A stretch of DNA of 64,000 nucleotides from Nemophila menziesii (GCA_029959085.1 JARWIR010000035.1:4446501-4510500), one strand, 5' to 3'. Shown: positions 1 through 10,110, counted from the first letter of the stretch. Program-made: numbers and translations. Notes: generated by a model from the letters alone, not told the origin.

Positions 1-940
1 ATAAGATGTTCACATAAAAATTTCTCTTTGCTGGTCCAAATATATATTTTCTTTTCAATTCTTTTTATTCGGCTTATGACTCTCTTTTAATGTTGAGATA
101 TCACGCTATTTTTTATATATATATATATATTTTCTTTTCTTTTAATGCCCTTGTTCGCAATTTTAGCTCGTAGCTTCTTTTTCATTCACTATTACCCCGG
201 CAAAGGGTTACAATATAAACTTGTGAATCATCATCAATATAATAACAGAGCACTATTAATAAGCTTAAAAATCCCATCCCAATAATAATTCCCATAATGG
301 TGGACTCACCACCCCAAACTCAAGCTCTAAAATAACTGTCTATGCCTCGCGATTCGAGTGCGGGCCATATGGAAAAGTCCTATAATCTAAAGGGATATGA
401 CTTATAATGTGGTTAAATAAAAAGGCTTTCGAAAGGCTACAAGGGGCTGAGAAGGATATACAATATTAAATCAATTAACAGGGTGAGAAGGTATAAAAAG
501 GTTTCAAGTGGCTTCAATATGAAAGAACTACCTTAATCATTTTCCACACCATGCAATTTCGTTATTCTCTTACCTTTAGCACTTTCATCAAATGGGTTTG
601 TCAACTAGCTTGGATCTCATGTCCTACACACCACTCATGGTTCCCTGAGATCGAACATACTTTCTATCGCATTGCTTACTAATCTTTTCTTTACTATCAA
701 TGTGCGTTTTCCTTCAAATACTTCAAAGGATACAAAATAAAATAGCTCATAAACATACTACTTTCTATCATTAACTTACTGAGCTTATGCTTTCAAGCTA
801 TTAAACACACTCTACATACATCTACTCCTTCTCATAAAAATTTTAATTTTACCCAAAAAACAATGAAACACATAAAAATGGAGATGAGGGACAACGAATC
901 CCCACATCCCCAACACAAAAATGAGTCGCGTCCCCACGAC
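1..940 (-). other. 3' noncoding region of element A
   Basis: Read on the minus strand, this matches the 3' noncoding regions of elements B (20033-21560), F (28076-29491) and D (59522-60990). Shared landmarks in the same order are a segment reading GAGTCxxxTTCxAGTCGTGGGGAC, a 'gtttggggtggtg' block, a 'taaccctttgccggggtaat' block and 'gaccagcaaagtgg'. No protein is encoded. The PPT and the hairpin seen before the 3' LTR in the other copies would lie left of the window. A short TA run sits near 110-130. Confidence 0.7.
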
Positions 941-1079
941 TTGAAAAGACTCAAAAATAAAATAAAAGAAAATTAAAATTTTACAGATATTGCAGATAAA
1001 GAAAAGGTAAGGAAGAAATAAAACATACTTTTCGAGGCTATTCACCTCGCCTGATCAATACCCGGAATAGGGTGCAGTG

Positions 1080-1520
1080 CTTTCCATGTATGTAAGTTTC
1101 ATGTATCACCAATTTCGCTTTCCCTTACATCTTCTTATGCTCCATCCCAATCAATCACACTCTAGAAATCTGTTGTTTATCTTCTTCCAATTTTGCTCTT
1201 GAATAATCTCTCATGTGACAGTGTTCATCCAGGAATATGTTTTGAACACAGCTACTAGCGTCCCAGAAGCTTTTATTCATCTCTGATATAGGAATCTTTG
1301 ATTAGAAGAGGTATTGGTATCTTCTACTCCCTAATTACAATTGCTTGCTTTTTAGGATTTGAATCCACCAAAACCCGTTCCTCTCTAATTGCTTGACTCG
1401 AATTATCTTGTAATTTATTCCCGAACTAGCATCCATCTCAATTGATTTCTTCTAGACCTTACCCAATACCTTGCATTGATTCTTCATATCCCTTAATAAT
1501 ATCTTCGTTCTTTTCATCAT
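1080..1520 (-). pseudogene. Relic of the env-like ORF of element A
   Basis: A minus-strand ATG near 1520 follows a leader containing 'tttgagttgggggtc', a leader also present ahead of the equivalent ORF in B (near 22270). The reading begins with a lysine-rich stretch (MMKRTK) and meets stops within about 25 codons. Its place between the palindrome spacer and the 3' noncoding region equals that of the env-like ORF of element F (26773-28075). No conserved part of the central domain is recognisable, so the assignment is positional. Confidence 0.35.
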
Positions 1521-1964
1521 CTCTTTTGACCCCCAACTCAAAGCTTTGAACACTCTTGAAATTTGTAACTCTTGATCATAGGTGGAACAAGCTTTATTTG
1601 GGTTAGGAAAGGTGTTAGGATGATTATTTTCTATGTGGGTATGATGGAATCAAGCTTTAATGATGTGGTTTTAAGGATTTTTAGAAGAAGATTTAAAATT
1701 CATGGTTTTGATTCTTGGTTTCTAGGTGTTTTGATATGATTTGGGTGATTGAATCTTCTTGGTAATGATGTAGGGAAGGATTTGGATGTAAATTCATGGT
1801 GATTTGGTAGTGTTTTGATGTTGGGTGAAGGTTTGTTGAAGCTTTAATGGAGTTGGGAGAGGTTTGAAGAAGAAGGAGAAGCTTAAGGATTGAAAAATTC
1901 GTAATAGAGCAACCTCTTCTCCCTTATAACCTAAAAATGCGAAAATTTCCTATCTCCAGCGTTT
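1521..1964 (-). other. Leader before env-like ORF, no gene
   Basis: Pyrimidine-rich on the minus strand, with short runs resembling those before the env-like ORF in B, D and F (for example 'ccaactccattaaagctt'). No open frame is supported. Confidence 0.5.
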
Positions 1965-2405
1965 TCGGGCGGTATACCGGCCATGGGGCTCGGTATACCG
2001 GAGTTCTGGCTTTCGAAATTCTACCTTTCGGCTTAAAACCCGAGTCCTTACCCCGTGGGCACGGGTTTTCAGGCCGGCATACCGGAGTTCTGGCCGGCAT
2101 ACCGGTCGAGAATGACAACCTCCCCAACATCTAGATCTCAAAAAGTTATGCAGTTTAGGCTCAAAGATCACCAGATTCCGACATCCGAGCGCAAAGATAT
2201 GACGTGCCGAAATTTTCTCAGATTGTGTCCTGATTTGTTTTTTCGACACAGCGGCGTTGGGCGGTTTACCGGCCATGGGGCCCGATATACCGGAGCTACC
2301 GTTCCAATAAATCTATTCTTCGTCAAAATACCCAAGTTGTAAACACGTGGGCACGGGTTTTCAGACCTGCGGTATACCGCTGGTAGGGTCCGGTATACCG
2401 GTGGC
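1965..2405. repeat. Cluster of GGTATACC-type palindromes
   Basis: Eight or nine short copies built on the palindrome GGTATACC, or variants with GGCATACC, GGTTTACC and GATATACC, are usually flanked by CG and GG and lie 15-90 bp apart, often as pairs. Examples are near 1970, 1992, 2084, 2098, 2261, 2285, 2370 and 2391. The cluster lies in the spacer between pol and the env-like ORF. Elements B, D and F carry palindrome clusters at the same place with a partly or wholly different core. Confidence 0.75.
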
Positions 2406-2561
2406 ATGTCAGAAAACTCCCAAAAAAATTCGTTTTTGCTTCACAAACTCGATTTCTTTAATATTTAGCATCCAGAAACACTAATACCTTTCTCAAATAC
2501 ACAATATCAACTAAAAACAACTAAACTAAACTAAAACTAAAAACATAAAAACATAAAAATT

Positions 2562-2632
2562 ACTATGGGATGTCTCCTAGAGGGCACTTTTGTTTAACGT
2601 CTTTCAAAGTTAGACGAGTTACCTCGGTTATT
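2562..2632 (-). promoter_or_regulatory. Conserved post-pol block with small hairpins (element A)
   Basis: Just after the protease-ORF stop, the minus strand reads GAGGTAAC, then CGTCT and AGACG arms with a 9-nt loop, then GTTAAACAAAAGTGC, then a second weak stem around GGAGACATCC. The same block follows the pol or pol-relic stop in elements B, D and F. Its role is unknown; its location before the env-like ORF suggests an RNA-level signal such as splicing, translation or packaging. Confidence 0.6.
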
Positions 2633-3785
2633 TCTTTTTATAGCTTCCCCAGCATTGAGTGAGATGATTAACACTTACCAACTCGAGCTTGAAACCTTCG
2701 ATAGCTTTTATTTCAACCACTCCTTCTGAGATGATTTGCGTGATAACATAGGGCCCCTTCCAAGAACTGCTATGTTTGGGGTTGGGAGGTCTCCATGCTA
2801 CCTCGTCTCCTACCCCAAACTCAATCTTTTTCTCCATGGTTTCTTGGGGGCTTACGTATTCTGGCTTCTTGGTTACAACTCTAATCGGATATAGTTCTTT
2901 TGACTCATTTTTCTTTTTCTTCTTCCCCGAAACATAGAATGTTTCAGAGTTATCTTCAATACGGAGAGTCATGGTTCCTTCATTCACATTCACTATAGTA
3001 TCGCTGGTGGCTAGGAATGGACGCCCAAGAATGAATGGGACATTCTTATCTGCCTTATAATCAAGAATAATAAAGTCCGTGGGAATAACAATGTTACCTA
3101 CTTGAACGAGTACATCCTCAATGACTCCCCACGGCTTTGCTGTTGATTGATCCGCAAGTTGTAAGATTACGGATGTCGGTTTTGCATCACTAATACCAAT
3201 CTTCTTGAATATACTTTTGGGCATGATATTCAGACTTGCCCCTAAATCACACATGGCATTTCCATGAAATATACCACCTATTTTGATTGGGAGGTTGAAA
3301 CTTCCTGGATCTTTAAGCTTCGGTGGTAATTTTTGCTGAACTTGTGCTGATATCCCTTCATTAAGTGTCACAGATTTGGATCTTGTGAACCATTCTTTAT
3401 TAGAGAGTGCCTCCATAAAGAATCGATCATAGTTTCGCCTTCCTTCCATAGCTTTGAGTAAAGGGACGTTAATTTTCACTTGTTTTAACGCCTCTATACA
3501 CTTCTGTTGTTGCTCCTTTGGATAAGCGGGATAGTGGCAATGTATGGGTGGCTGTCTTGCTCTAATTTTCTCTTCAATTCTTGGTTCATCAACTATTCTT
3601 GGCTTCTTAATCTCACCTTGTTCAACTTCTTCGACCCAATATTCAACGATTATCTCATCTAAGTTCATCCGACTTACGTTTGACTTGTTTGGTAGAACAT
3701 CTCCTTTTGAGGGAGATGGTAGCGCTTCAACGACTATCTCGCATCTTTTGAGCTTGAAGACTAATAGTCTTAACCTTGTCGTCAA
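2628..3785 (-). CDS. Aspartic protease fused to an integrase C-terminal-like tail (element A)
   Basis: An uninterrupted 385-codon frame. Residues about 1-150 are the linker seen between nucleocapsid and protease in Athila-type polyproteins. The protease follows, with KLPPKLKDPGSF, the active-site motif CDLGAS and the flap-side motif ILGRPFLAT. After the protease a lysine-rich stretch leads to a tail with GVGDEVAWRPP, WKGPYVITQ and GVVEIKA, the pattern of a gypsy integrase C-terminal domain ahead of the stop. RT, RNase H and the integrase zinc and DDE domains are missing, so the fusion looks like one large in-frame deletion. The frame differs from gag and overlaps its 3' end by 59 nt; whether this is a frameshifting signal or a single-base mutation is open, since gag and protease are in one frame in element F. 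The first Met is only a frame opening, not a proven start. Confidence 0.8.
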   Translation of the reverse strand: MTTRLRLLVFKLKRCEIVVEALPSPSKGDVLPNKSNVSRMNLDEIIVEYWVEEVEQGEIKKPRIVDEPRIEEKIRARQPPIHCHYPAYPKEQQQKCIEALKQVKINVPLLKAMEGRRNYDRFFMEALSNKEWFTRSKSVTLNEGISAQVQQKLPPKLKDPGSFNLPIKIGGIFHGNAMCDLGASLNIMPKSIFKKIGISDAKPTSVILQLADQSTAKPWGVIEDVLVQVGNIVIPTDFIILDYKADKNVPFILGRPFLATSDTIVNVNEGTMTLRIEDNSETFYVSGKKKKKNESKELYPIRVVTKKPEYVSPQETMEKKIEFGVGDEVAWRPPNPKHSSSWKGPYVITQIISEGVVEIKAIEGFKLELVSVNHLTQCWGSYKKK

Positions 3786-4887
3786 CGTATTGGATCTTCT
3801 TCATGTTAGATGTTGTATCTTGGGTCAATTGTAGGAGTTGACTTTGCATTTGTTCTATGATTGTAGTGAGCCGCATCACATTCTTCTCTAAAAGTTGATT
3901 ATGTTGTTTCAGATCTTGATTATGTTGTTGCAGGCTTTTCACTACTGATGCATCGATCTTTGATTCAAGTCTGCTCATATTATCCTTCGAGAAGTTGATG
4001 AATTGAATAATAGTCTCTTTTAACTTAGTGATTTCTTCTTGAGGACGTGATTGAGCTTGACTTACATTATGCACATTGCAGCTTGGTGGATGATTAGCTT
4101 GGTTTTCATAGGCTTGTTCTTGCAGGTATAACTGTTGAGGTGGCTTTGGGATGCTTTCCTTAACAGTTATAGCGAGTTGTTGTATTTGAGCTTGCAAGCT
4201 TGAAATCCACGCTTCTTCTTCTTCGTTAGTGGTAGGAGTTTGTTCTTGTGGCCAACTCATGTTGTTCTCAATGATTATTTCCATATCACTCTTTGCTTCT
4301 TTTGGATCCATAGAGACAAAATTTCCACGACCCATATTATCTGCTCTCAGCCTTGACTCTCTATCGAGTCCATTATAGAACATGGATAATTGTAATTGTG
4401 GCGTGTATCCATGTAGTGGACATCTTGACAACATCCTTTGAAATCGCGTCCATGCTTCGCAAACACTCTCTCCGGCTTCTTGTAAGAAACTCATAGGCTC
4501 CAATAGCTCCTTCACTCGCATACTTGTAGGATAATATTTATCAAGGAATCTTTCTTGAAGCTTGTCCCAATTGGTTATTAGCTCGGGAGGTTGATCATCA
4601 AACCAATCACTTGCTTTCCCGGTCAGGAAGAATTGAAACAATAAATAATACATCTGTTCTTGTGTAACAGCTTCATTAATGTAGGCATCACAGAATTGCA
4701 TGAATTTCTGAACAGATCTGACCGGATCTTGATTTGTATCACCATTAAATTTTTCATAGCTCGCGAATTGATTAATTAAATCAGGATCAGGCTTGAATCT
4801 AACGGCTTGAATGATTGGGACGCTAATCCCAATGCGTTGAACTCGAAATTGACTAGGAAAACCTAGCTCTAACCGTTGATTAGCCAT
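3727..4887 (-). CDS. gag: Gag capsid protein (element A)
   Basis: An open frame of 386 codons beginning 104 nt downstream of the PBS. Residues about 30-200 form the retrotransposon Gag (capsid) region: RFKPDPDLI, DPVRSVQKFMQFCDAY, FFLTGKASDWFD, WDKLQERFLDKYYP, GESVCEAWTRFQRML and MFYNGLDRESR. The C-terminal third is rich in Gln, Asn and Leu and looks like a coiled coil (about 285-370). No CX2CX4HX4C nucleocapsid knuckle is present, although B, D and F each have one; only a short Cys-containing remnant (PPSCNVHN) marks the place. The protein could still assemble particles, but RNA binding would have to come from elsewhere. Confidence 0.85.
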   Translation of the reverse strand: MANQRLELGFPSQFRVQRIGISVPIIQAVRFKPDPDLINQFASYEKFNGDTNQDPVRSVQKFMQFCDAYINEAVTQEQMYYLLFQFFLTGKASDWFDDQPPELITNWDKLQERFLDKYYPTSMRVKELLEPMSFLQEAGESVCEAWTRFQRMLSRCPLHGYTPQLQLSMFYNGLDRESRLRADNMGRGNFVSMDPKEAKSDMEIIIENNMSWPQEQTPTTNEEEEAWISSLQAQIQQLAITVKESIPKPPQQLYLQEQAYENQANHPPSCNVHNVSQAQSRPQEEITKLKETIIQFINFSKDNMSRLESKIDASVVKSLQQHNQDLKQHNQLLEKNVMRLTTIIEQMQSQLLQLTQDTTSNMKKIQYVDDKVKTISLQAQKMRDSR

Positions 4888-4990
4888 CTGAAACCTGAAA
4901 AAGACTAAAACAAAAAGAAAGCGTAAAACTTAAACAAATAAAAACTTCTACACTAAATAAACACACAATAGATTTAATTTAAAGATAAAT

Positions 4991-5007
4991 CCCCGGCAGC
5001 GGCACCA
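4991..5007 (-). other. Primer-binding site of element A (tRNA-Asp type)
   Basis: The minus strand reads TGGTGCCGCTGCCGGGG, starting 6 nt after the LTR end, the same gap as in B, D and F. It differs by one base from the copies in B and D that begin TGGCGCCGCT. TGGCGCCG sites of this kind are known for Athila-type elements primed by tRNA-Asp. Confidence 0.8.
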
Positions 5008-5013
5008 AAAACA

Positions 5014-6527
5014 TGGTGGGGGCAAGGGTGTGATAAAATAATAGATAAATAAAGACAATAATAAAGAGCACACACCCTTGAGAACCACGGAACTCACTGC
5101 AAGTACCACAGATCGTTTGTAAATTTTAATGAGAAGTTAAGTTCGTTCGCAGGGATTTAATCTGTTAGATCTAATTATATTTAACAAGCATAGATGAATT
5201 TAGAATAAAATAATATGAATAACTATCTGATGAGAATTAATAAATAAGAATGCAGATAAATAAATATGAATGTAAGTCTAATAGAATAGGGTCACTAATA
5301 TGAGTCTATTTTACTAAGTTGTTATTCTAACCTGTCACAGATTAAAAATTATATATTAACCAGGATTCTAAATTCTACCTAGCCTTTATTAGGCTTAGGA
5401 GCAACCTCTCCACTACCAAGGATTCCTGAGAAATGATTGGTGATTAAATCAAACATTTATGGCTATCTAGTTAGGCAAAGGATCAAAACTAGACGATTAT
5501 GTGGTGTTGTCAATAACTAAGTATAATCTTAAGATTGGCCAAATCTAAGGTTGTAACAATAAGTCAAAACACATAATAACAATATACGCCAAACTCAATT
5601 AATTAACATAACAAATAGTATTAATGAATTAAAGACAAAATAATAACCCAACAAATAAAAGTAAAACTTACAGAATAATAGCTTAGAAATATGGTTGAGC
5701 ATAAATCTGTAGCTAAATACCCTAGATATAGAGAAGGTGAGATGTAGAAGAGGAGTTTGTCACTCTCCAACTTCTTCTTCTTGTCTTGCTTTATAGGTCA
5801 GCTTGCTTCTTGTATGAATAGCTTGATTCTAAAGATGAATATTAATTTAAAGGACTAAGCTATTATTTAAAACTAAGAAAATACATGTATGGACTAATCC
5901 TAAACTTGAAACTGAGAAAGGACATGTTTACAATGGTATAAGGGTGTATTTACAGGTGTTTAGGAACTCTAATTCGTTTTCTTGAAAGAGAAGGTAAGTA
6001 GTGGACTCCAAACCCAACTCAAATTCGTAACCTTAAAACTTGGAATCAGGCCCGTTTTTGTTTTGGTCCTAGAAGCTTCAATAATCATCCATTTGACGCG
6101 TATGAGTAGTCGAAATTCATTGTCTCGGAAAGATATTCAACTTTTCTCTTGACCGTTTCTCCAAATTCCTCACCGATTTTGAGATATAATCTGATTTGTG
6201 GTCGTGGATGGTGAAATTCAAGATTATGACAGCTTTTCCTTTTCCATGATTTTAGCTTTTCTTTCCTTATCTCCAATTACCATGCTTATCTATTTCCATA
6301 TCTTTTAGTCTTTGACATGGAATCTAATTAATCTCCATAATTATCTTTAAATCTTTACACTAAATAAATAATTAAACCAAATATGCTCTAAAAACAATAA
6401 TTTACTAAATCAAAACTCAAAATAGGAAAGTGTAACATTTCTCAAGAAAATCGACTAGAATGACTTCTAAATCACTACAAATGATGTCTCCAACTAATAT
6501 TAATTCATCAAAAATAGGGAGACGTCA
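5014..6527 (-). repeat. 5' LTR of element A (about 1.51 kb)
   Basis: On the minus strand it starts TGACGTCTCC and ends CCCCCACCA next to the PBS. The first 47 bases repeat the terminal motif in inverted form (TGACGTCTCC then GGAGACATCA), as in all related LTRs here. A TATA-like CTATAAAG lies near 5790-5797 (minus strand), giving a likely U3 promoter. The flank at 6528-6532 (agtct) is the candidate target duplication but its partner is outside the window. Confidence 0.85.
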
Positions 6528-6574
6528 AGTCTCCGCATCAAATCATACCGTTATATCCACTCGGAAGGAGGTAT
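6528..6574. other. 47-bp remnant between element A and the copia LTR
   Basis: It ends with the purine run 'ggaaggaggta' directly before the copia LTR start, the place where a polypurine tract would lie before a 3' LTR. It may be what is left of another copia copy. Confidence 0.4.
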
Positions 6575-7390
6575 TGTTGGAATAATGCTTTACATTTGTT
6601 AATTTAAATGTGTAATCGTTAATCCGATCATGTTATTTTAGGAGAAGAGGAAGAGACTATGATTAATATAGAAGATTAACTAAGACTCTTCCCATTCCCT
6701 TTGAGAAGTGTAAAAGACTACTTTTGTGAATGTTTTTGTCCCACATAGGAGGTGAGTAAAAAAGTTTATCTACTATATAAACTCACCTATGTATTCTTAT
6801 CACAAGAGCTAGTCACTATGCAAGCTAAAAGGGAACAAGGAAGACCCCACACACGCGCACCACAACCACCACCCACCCACCCGCCCGGCCCGGCACCGGT
6901 GCCGGCGCCGGCGACGGCGTGGGTCGTGGGCTCATGGGGGAGTTGGGGAGTTTGTGGAGTTTGGGAGTTTGGGGAGTTGAAAAATGAAATGGATTTTCCT
7001 ACCAGCTCTTATAGTGGTCGTTGACAACTCAAACTCAAACGTTGAGACAAGTCTCCACCAATCACGCACGCGTTAAAGAATAAGAATATTCCAGCAGCTG
7101 TTACAAGGAGATAGTCAACACGTGGGAATATCAAGGTCAAAGCTGTTACAGAATATAAAAAACGTTGAGGTTACAAGCCAATCAAAACCGTCAACCCAAT
7201 CAAGTCAATTCCGGGAGGGAATCGTGGGACTTAATGGGGACGTTTCTGAATGGCTTGAGTCTTCCTCTCCTCTCCCCTATATAAAGATCTCTCCCTACAC
7301 TCATTCCAGTTACGAAATACACAAGAAAGAAAAAACACTCTGCCTCACATTCTCTCTAAAAACTAGTTACGTTTTAGTTTTCCGTTAGAG
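6575..7390 (+). repeat. 5' LTR of the copia element (right edge uncertain)
   Basis: The left edge is TGTTGGAATAATG. Two TATA-type sequences are visible, CTATATAAACTC near 6773 and a stronger TATATAAAG at 7278-7286, the latter preceded by a pyrimidine run and a good candidate for the U3 promoter. An unusually GC-rich patch at 6845-6935 contains perfect 12-bp palindromes. The right boundary cannot be fixed because neither a PBS nor a second LTR is available; the leader to gag continues to 7673. Confidence 0.55.
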
Positions 7391-7673
7391 ATACCGGTCC
7401 GCCGAAATATCTTTTTAACGACCATCAGTGACTCTGTTTTCTGTTTTTCTTTTCATTTCCGTGTAAGTGTATTTCAATTGAATTTCCGTGTAATTGTTAT
7501 TCGATTTTTATTGTAATTGTAATTCAGTTTTCTTGTAATAGTTAGTTTACATGAAAATTGTTTTTTAATCATTAGTTTTTCTTTGGAAACAATTTCTGTT
7601 GTGAAACTGGTGATTCTTTTAATCACAATTTAAAAAGATATTCATTTTCTTTTTTCACCGGTTATTTTTGAAA

Positions 7674-8600
7674 ATGGCTCTTCCTATTTCCGCTGCTGGT
7701 TCTTCTTTGAACACAAAGCCACTTCTCGACGCGAACAAGTTGGAACCCCTTAATGGTTCTAACTACAAGCGTTGGGTGCAAAAAAATATGATTTGCCTTG
7801 AACAGTATGAACTCGACTTTGCTATAGTCGAGGCTCCTCCACTTTTGGAAATTAGAGCTCATACTTAACAAGAGCTAGCTAGGCATGCTGCCCTCGAATC
7901 CAGGTTCAAAAGAGCTAATACCATGGCTCGGGGCTGGATGTTGAACAACGTTACTAATCCCATTTTTGATCTCCTTGCCAAAGAGAAATAGGCAAAGGTC
8001 ATATGGCAAACTCTCGAGAAGAAATATGGGGCTGATGATTCTGGGAAGAAGAAGTACGTGACTGGGAATTGGTATAATTTTAGGCTTGCGGATCAGAAAC
8101 CCATGACTGAACAACTTCATGTGTACGAGAACCTATGTGCGGAGGTAATCGCCGAAGGCATGAAGATGTGTGAAATTCTCCAAGCCACCATTTTGCTTGA
8201 GAAATTTCCCCCATCTTGGAGTGAATACCGCAACCACCTCAAACACAAAAAGAAAGAAATGACCCTCCAAGAGCTCATCAGCCACATCCAAGTCGAAGAA
8301 GCGAATCGACTAAAGGATAAGTCAATCTCTTTCCCTTCTCATTCCTCGAAAGATAATCTCGTCGAAGGTTCTGGCCAAGGTAACAAAGACAGGTTCAAAG
8401 GGAAGGGAAAGTAACAAGGTTCCAACAAGTCGAAGTCTGGGGGAAACAAGAATCACGGCAACTCCAACAAACAAGGTGGAGGATTCAAAACCTCTGGTAA
8501 GATTCAAAAACCTAAAGGGGCCTGTTATTGTTGTGGCAAAGAAGGACATAGATCTTTCGAATATTCCCTTAAGGCTGGCCAGGGTCCCAAAGCTGCCGCT
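7674..8600 (+). pseudogene. gag: Copia gag (broken by stops)
   Basis: One frame runs from ATG 7674 through the zinc-knuckle region. It shows copia Gag features: LNGSNYKRWVQKNM near the start, then IWQTLEKKYG, LEKFPPSW and LISHIQVEEANR. In-frame stops lie at 7866-7868 (TAA), 7989-7991 (TAG) and 8412-8414 (TAA); each is explained by one C-to-T change from CAA or CAG. The knuckle at 8523-8564 reads CYCCGKEGHRSFEY, so the last ligand of CX2CX4HX4C has become Tyr, again a transition. Not functional. Confidence 0.85.
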
Positions 8601-8968
8601 AATCTGACTGAGACTGAAGAAATAATCGTCGCGGTAATGGTTGAGGTAAACTTGGTAGAGAACAAGAGTGAGTGGATCCTTGACACTGGAGCTTCTCGCC
8701 ATTTCTGCGAAAACAAAGCCCTGTTCAAGAAATTCAAAAAGTCAACTGATGGTGAGTATGTGTACTTGGGTGACTCTTCCACGATTACTATTCTCGGGAA
8801 AGGTCAGGTTCCCCTCAAACTCACCTCTGGTAAGATTCTTGAACTGAATGATGTTCTCTTCGTCCCCTCGCTCTGTAGGAACTTAGTTTCCGGGGCTCTT
8901 CTTAACAAAGTTAGTCTCAAACTTGTCTTCGAGGGGGAAAAGTCATTATCACCAAAAATGACGAGTTC
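8601..8968 (+). pseudogene. Copia aspartic protease
   Basis: Same frame as gag. WILDTGASRHFC (near 8675-8710) is the copia protease active site, followed by VYLGDSS, GKGQVPLKL and DVLFVPSLCRNLVS, the usual flap and C-terminal motifs. Near 8935 a base has been lost in 'gggggaaaagtc'; the integrase part continues one frame over. Confidence 0.82.
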
Positions 8969-10110
8969 GTGGGGAAAGGGTACCTTAATAATGGCCTGTT
9001 TGTTTTAAACACTGTAACCCTTAATGAGAATGCATCTAATTCTGCTTATATTGTTGAGTCTTTTCAAACGTGGCATGGTAGACTAGGCCATTTAAATGTT
9101 GCGTCTGTTAAAAGGCTTAAAAATCTTGGACTAATACCCGTTCACAACGTGGATGACTTTGAAAAATTACAAATATGTGTAGAGTCCAAACTTGCGAAAA
9201 AACCTTTTAAACCCGTTACCACGAGACAAACTAAATTGCTTGAATTAGTTCATTCGGACTTAGCTTATTTTAAAAACTCCGCTTGTAGAGGAGGAAAACT
9301 TTATTACATAACCTTCGTAGATGACTACTCTAGATTTACTAAAGTATATCTTCTTAAAACTAAAGATGGGGCGGAAAATGCGTTTTTAAAATATAAAGCT
9401 GAAGTTGAAAACCAAATAGACTGTAAAATCATACGACTTAGGTCTGATAGAGGAGGCGAGTATAGTTCAAATTCCCTTAAAGAGTTTTGTGAAACAAATG
9501 GGATTATCCACGAACTTAGTGCCCCTTATACACCCCAACAAAATGGCATAGTAGAAAGAAAGAATAGGTCCCTTAATGAGACTATGAATGTCTTGTTAAT
9601 AAGTCCAGGTTTACCAAACAACATGTGGGGGAAGCCGTCTTATCAGCCTGTTATGTACTTAATAGGGTACCACATAAATCCTAAGAAAATACCCCTTATG
9701 AGATGTGGAAGGGTTTTCCACCAAATCTGAAATTTTTAAAAGTGTGGGGGTGCCTAGCCAAAGTCAAACTACCTGATTTTAAAACTGTCACCGTTGGACC
9801 CAAAACCGTTGACTCAATTTTCATAGGGTACGCTCACAATAGTGCGGCATACAGATTCTTGTCCTTAGAAGATAACTCTATTTGTGAATCTAGAGATGCT
9901 GAGTTCTTTGAACATGTTTTCCCTTTGAAAGATTTAAATACTGTCAATGCTTCTTTACCTGTTGATAACTTATCTACTAATGATGTTTTACCTCTTTGTG
10001 ATGTTTTTCCTAAACTCTCCACTTCCATGGAGCCTAGTAGTATTCCTGAGGAAGAACCTAAAAGAAGTAAGAGGCGAGGATCGAGTCCAGCTTCGGCCCT
10101 GACTTTATAA
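8969..10110 (+). pseudogene. Copia integrase
   Basis: Starts in a GAG-pre-integrase segment with WHGRLGHLN, giving the His pair of the zinc domain; of the Cys pair only ICVESK is seen, so a ligand appears lost. The catalytic core keeps its three acidic residues: HSDL (near 9255), RSDRGGEYS (near 9450) and QQNGIVERKNRSLNE (near 9540-9580). A frameshift near 9690 moves the reading to a new frame that continues with FLKVWGCLAKV and FIGYAHNSAAYRF up to 10110. Not functional. Confidence 0.85.

Larger units (their letters stand above)
1..6527 (-). mobile_element. Element A: non-autonomous Athila-type Ty3/gypsy retrotransposon, 3' LTR outside window
   Basis: On the minus strand the order is 5' LTR (5014-6527), tRNA-Asp type PBS, gag, a protease ORF, a conserved post-pol block, a palindrome-rich spacer, an env-like relic and a 3' noncoding region that leaves the window at position 1. 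Reverse transcriptase, RNase H and the integrase catalytic core are absent: the protease ORF passes straight into an integrase C-terminal-like tail. gag and the protease ORF are both open, unlike the stop-ridden autonomous relative at 12070-30253. I infer an element that depended on enzymes supplied in trans. The identification rests on gag and protease similarity to Athila-type elements, the PBS and the LTR start shared with elements B, D and F. Confidence 0.88.

Noticed and set aside
3727..3785. Programmed frameshift between gag and protease in element A
   Set aside because: The 59-nt overlap is suggestive, but no slippery heptamer was evident and F has both in one frame, so a plain indel is equally likely.
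7389..7673. A copia primer-binding site in the leader
   Set aside because: No TGGTATCAGAG or close variant was found; 'aaactggtgattc' is too short a match to call.
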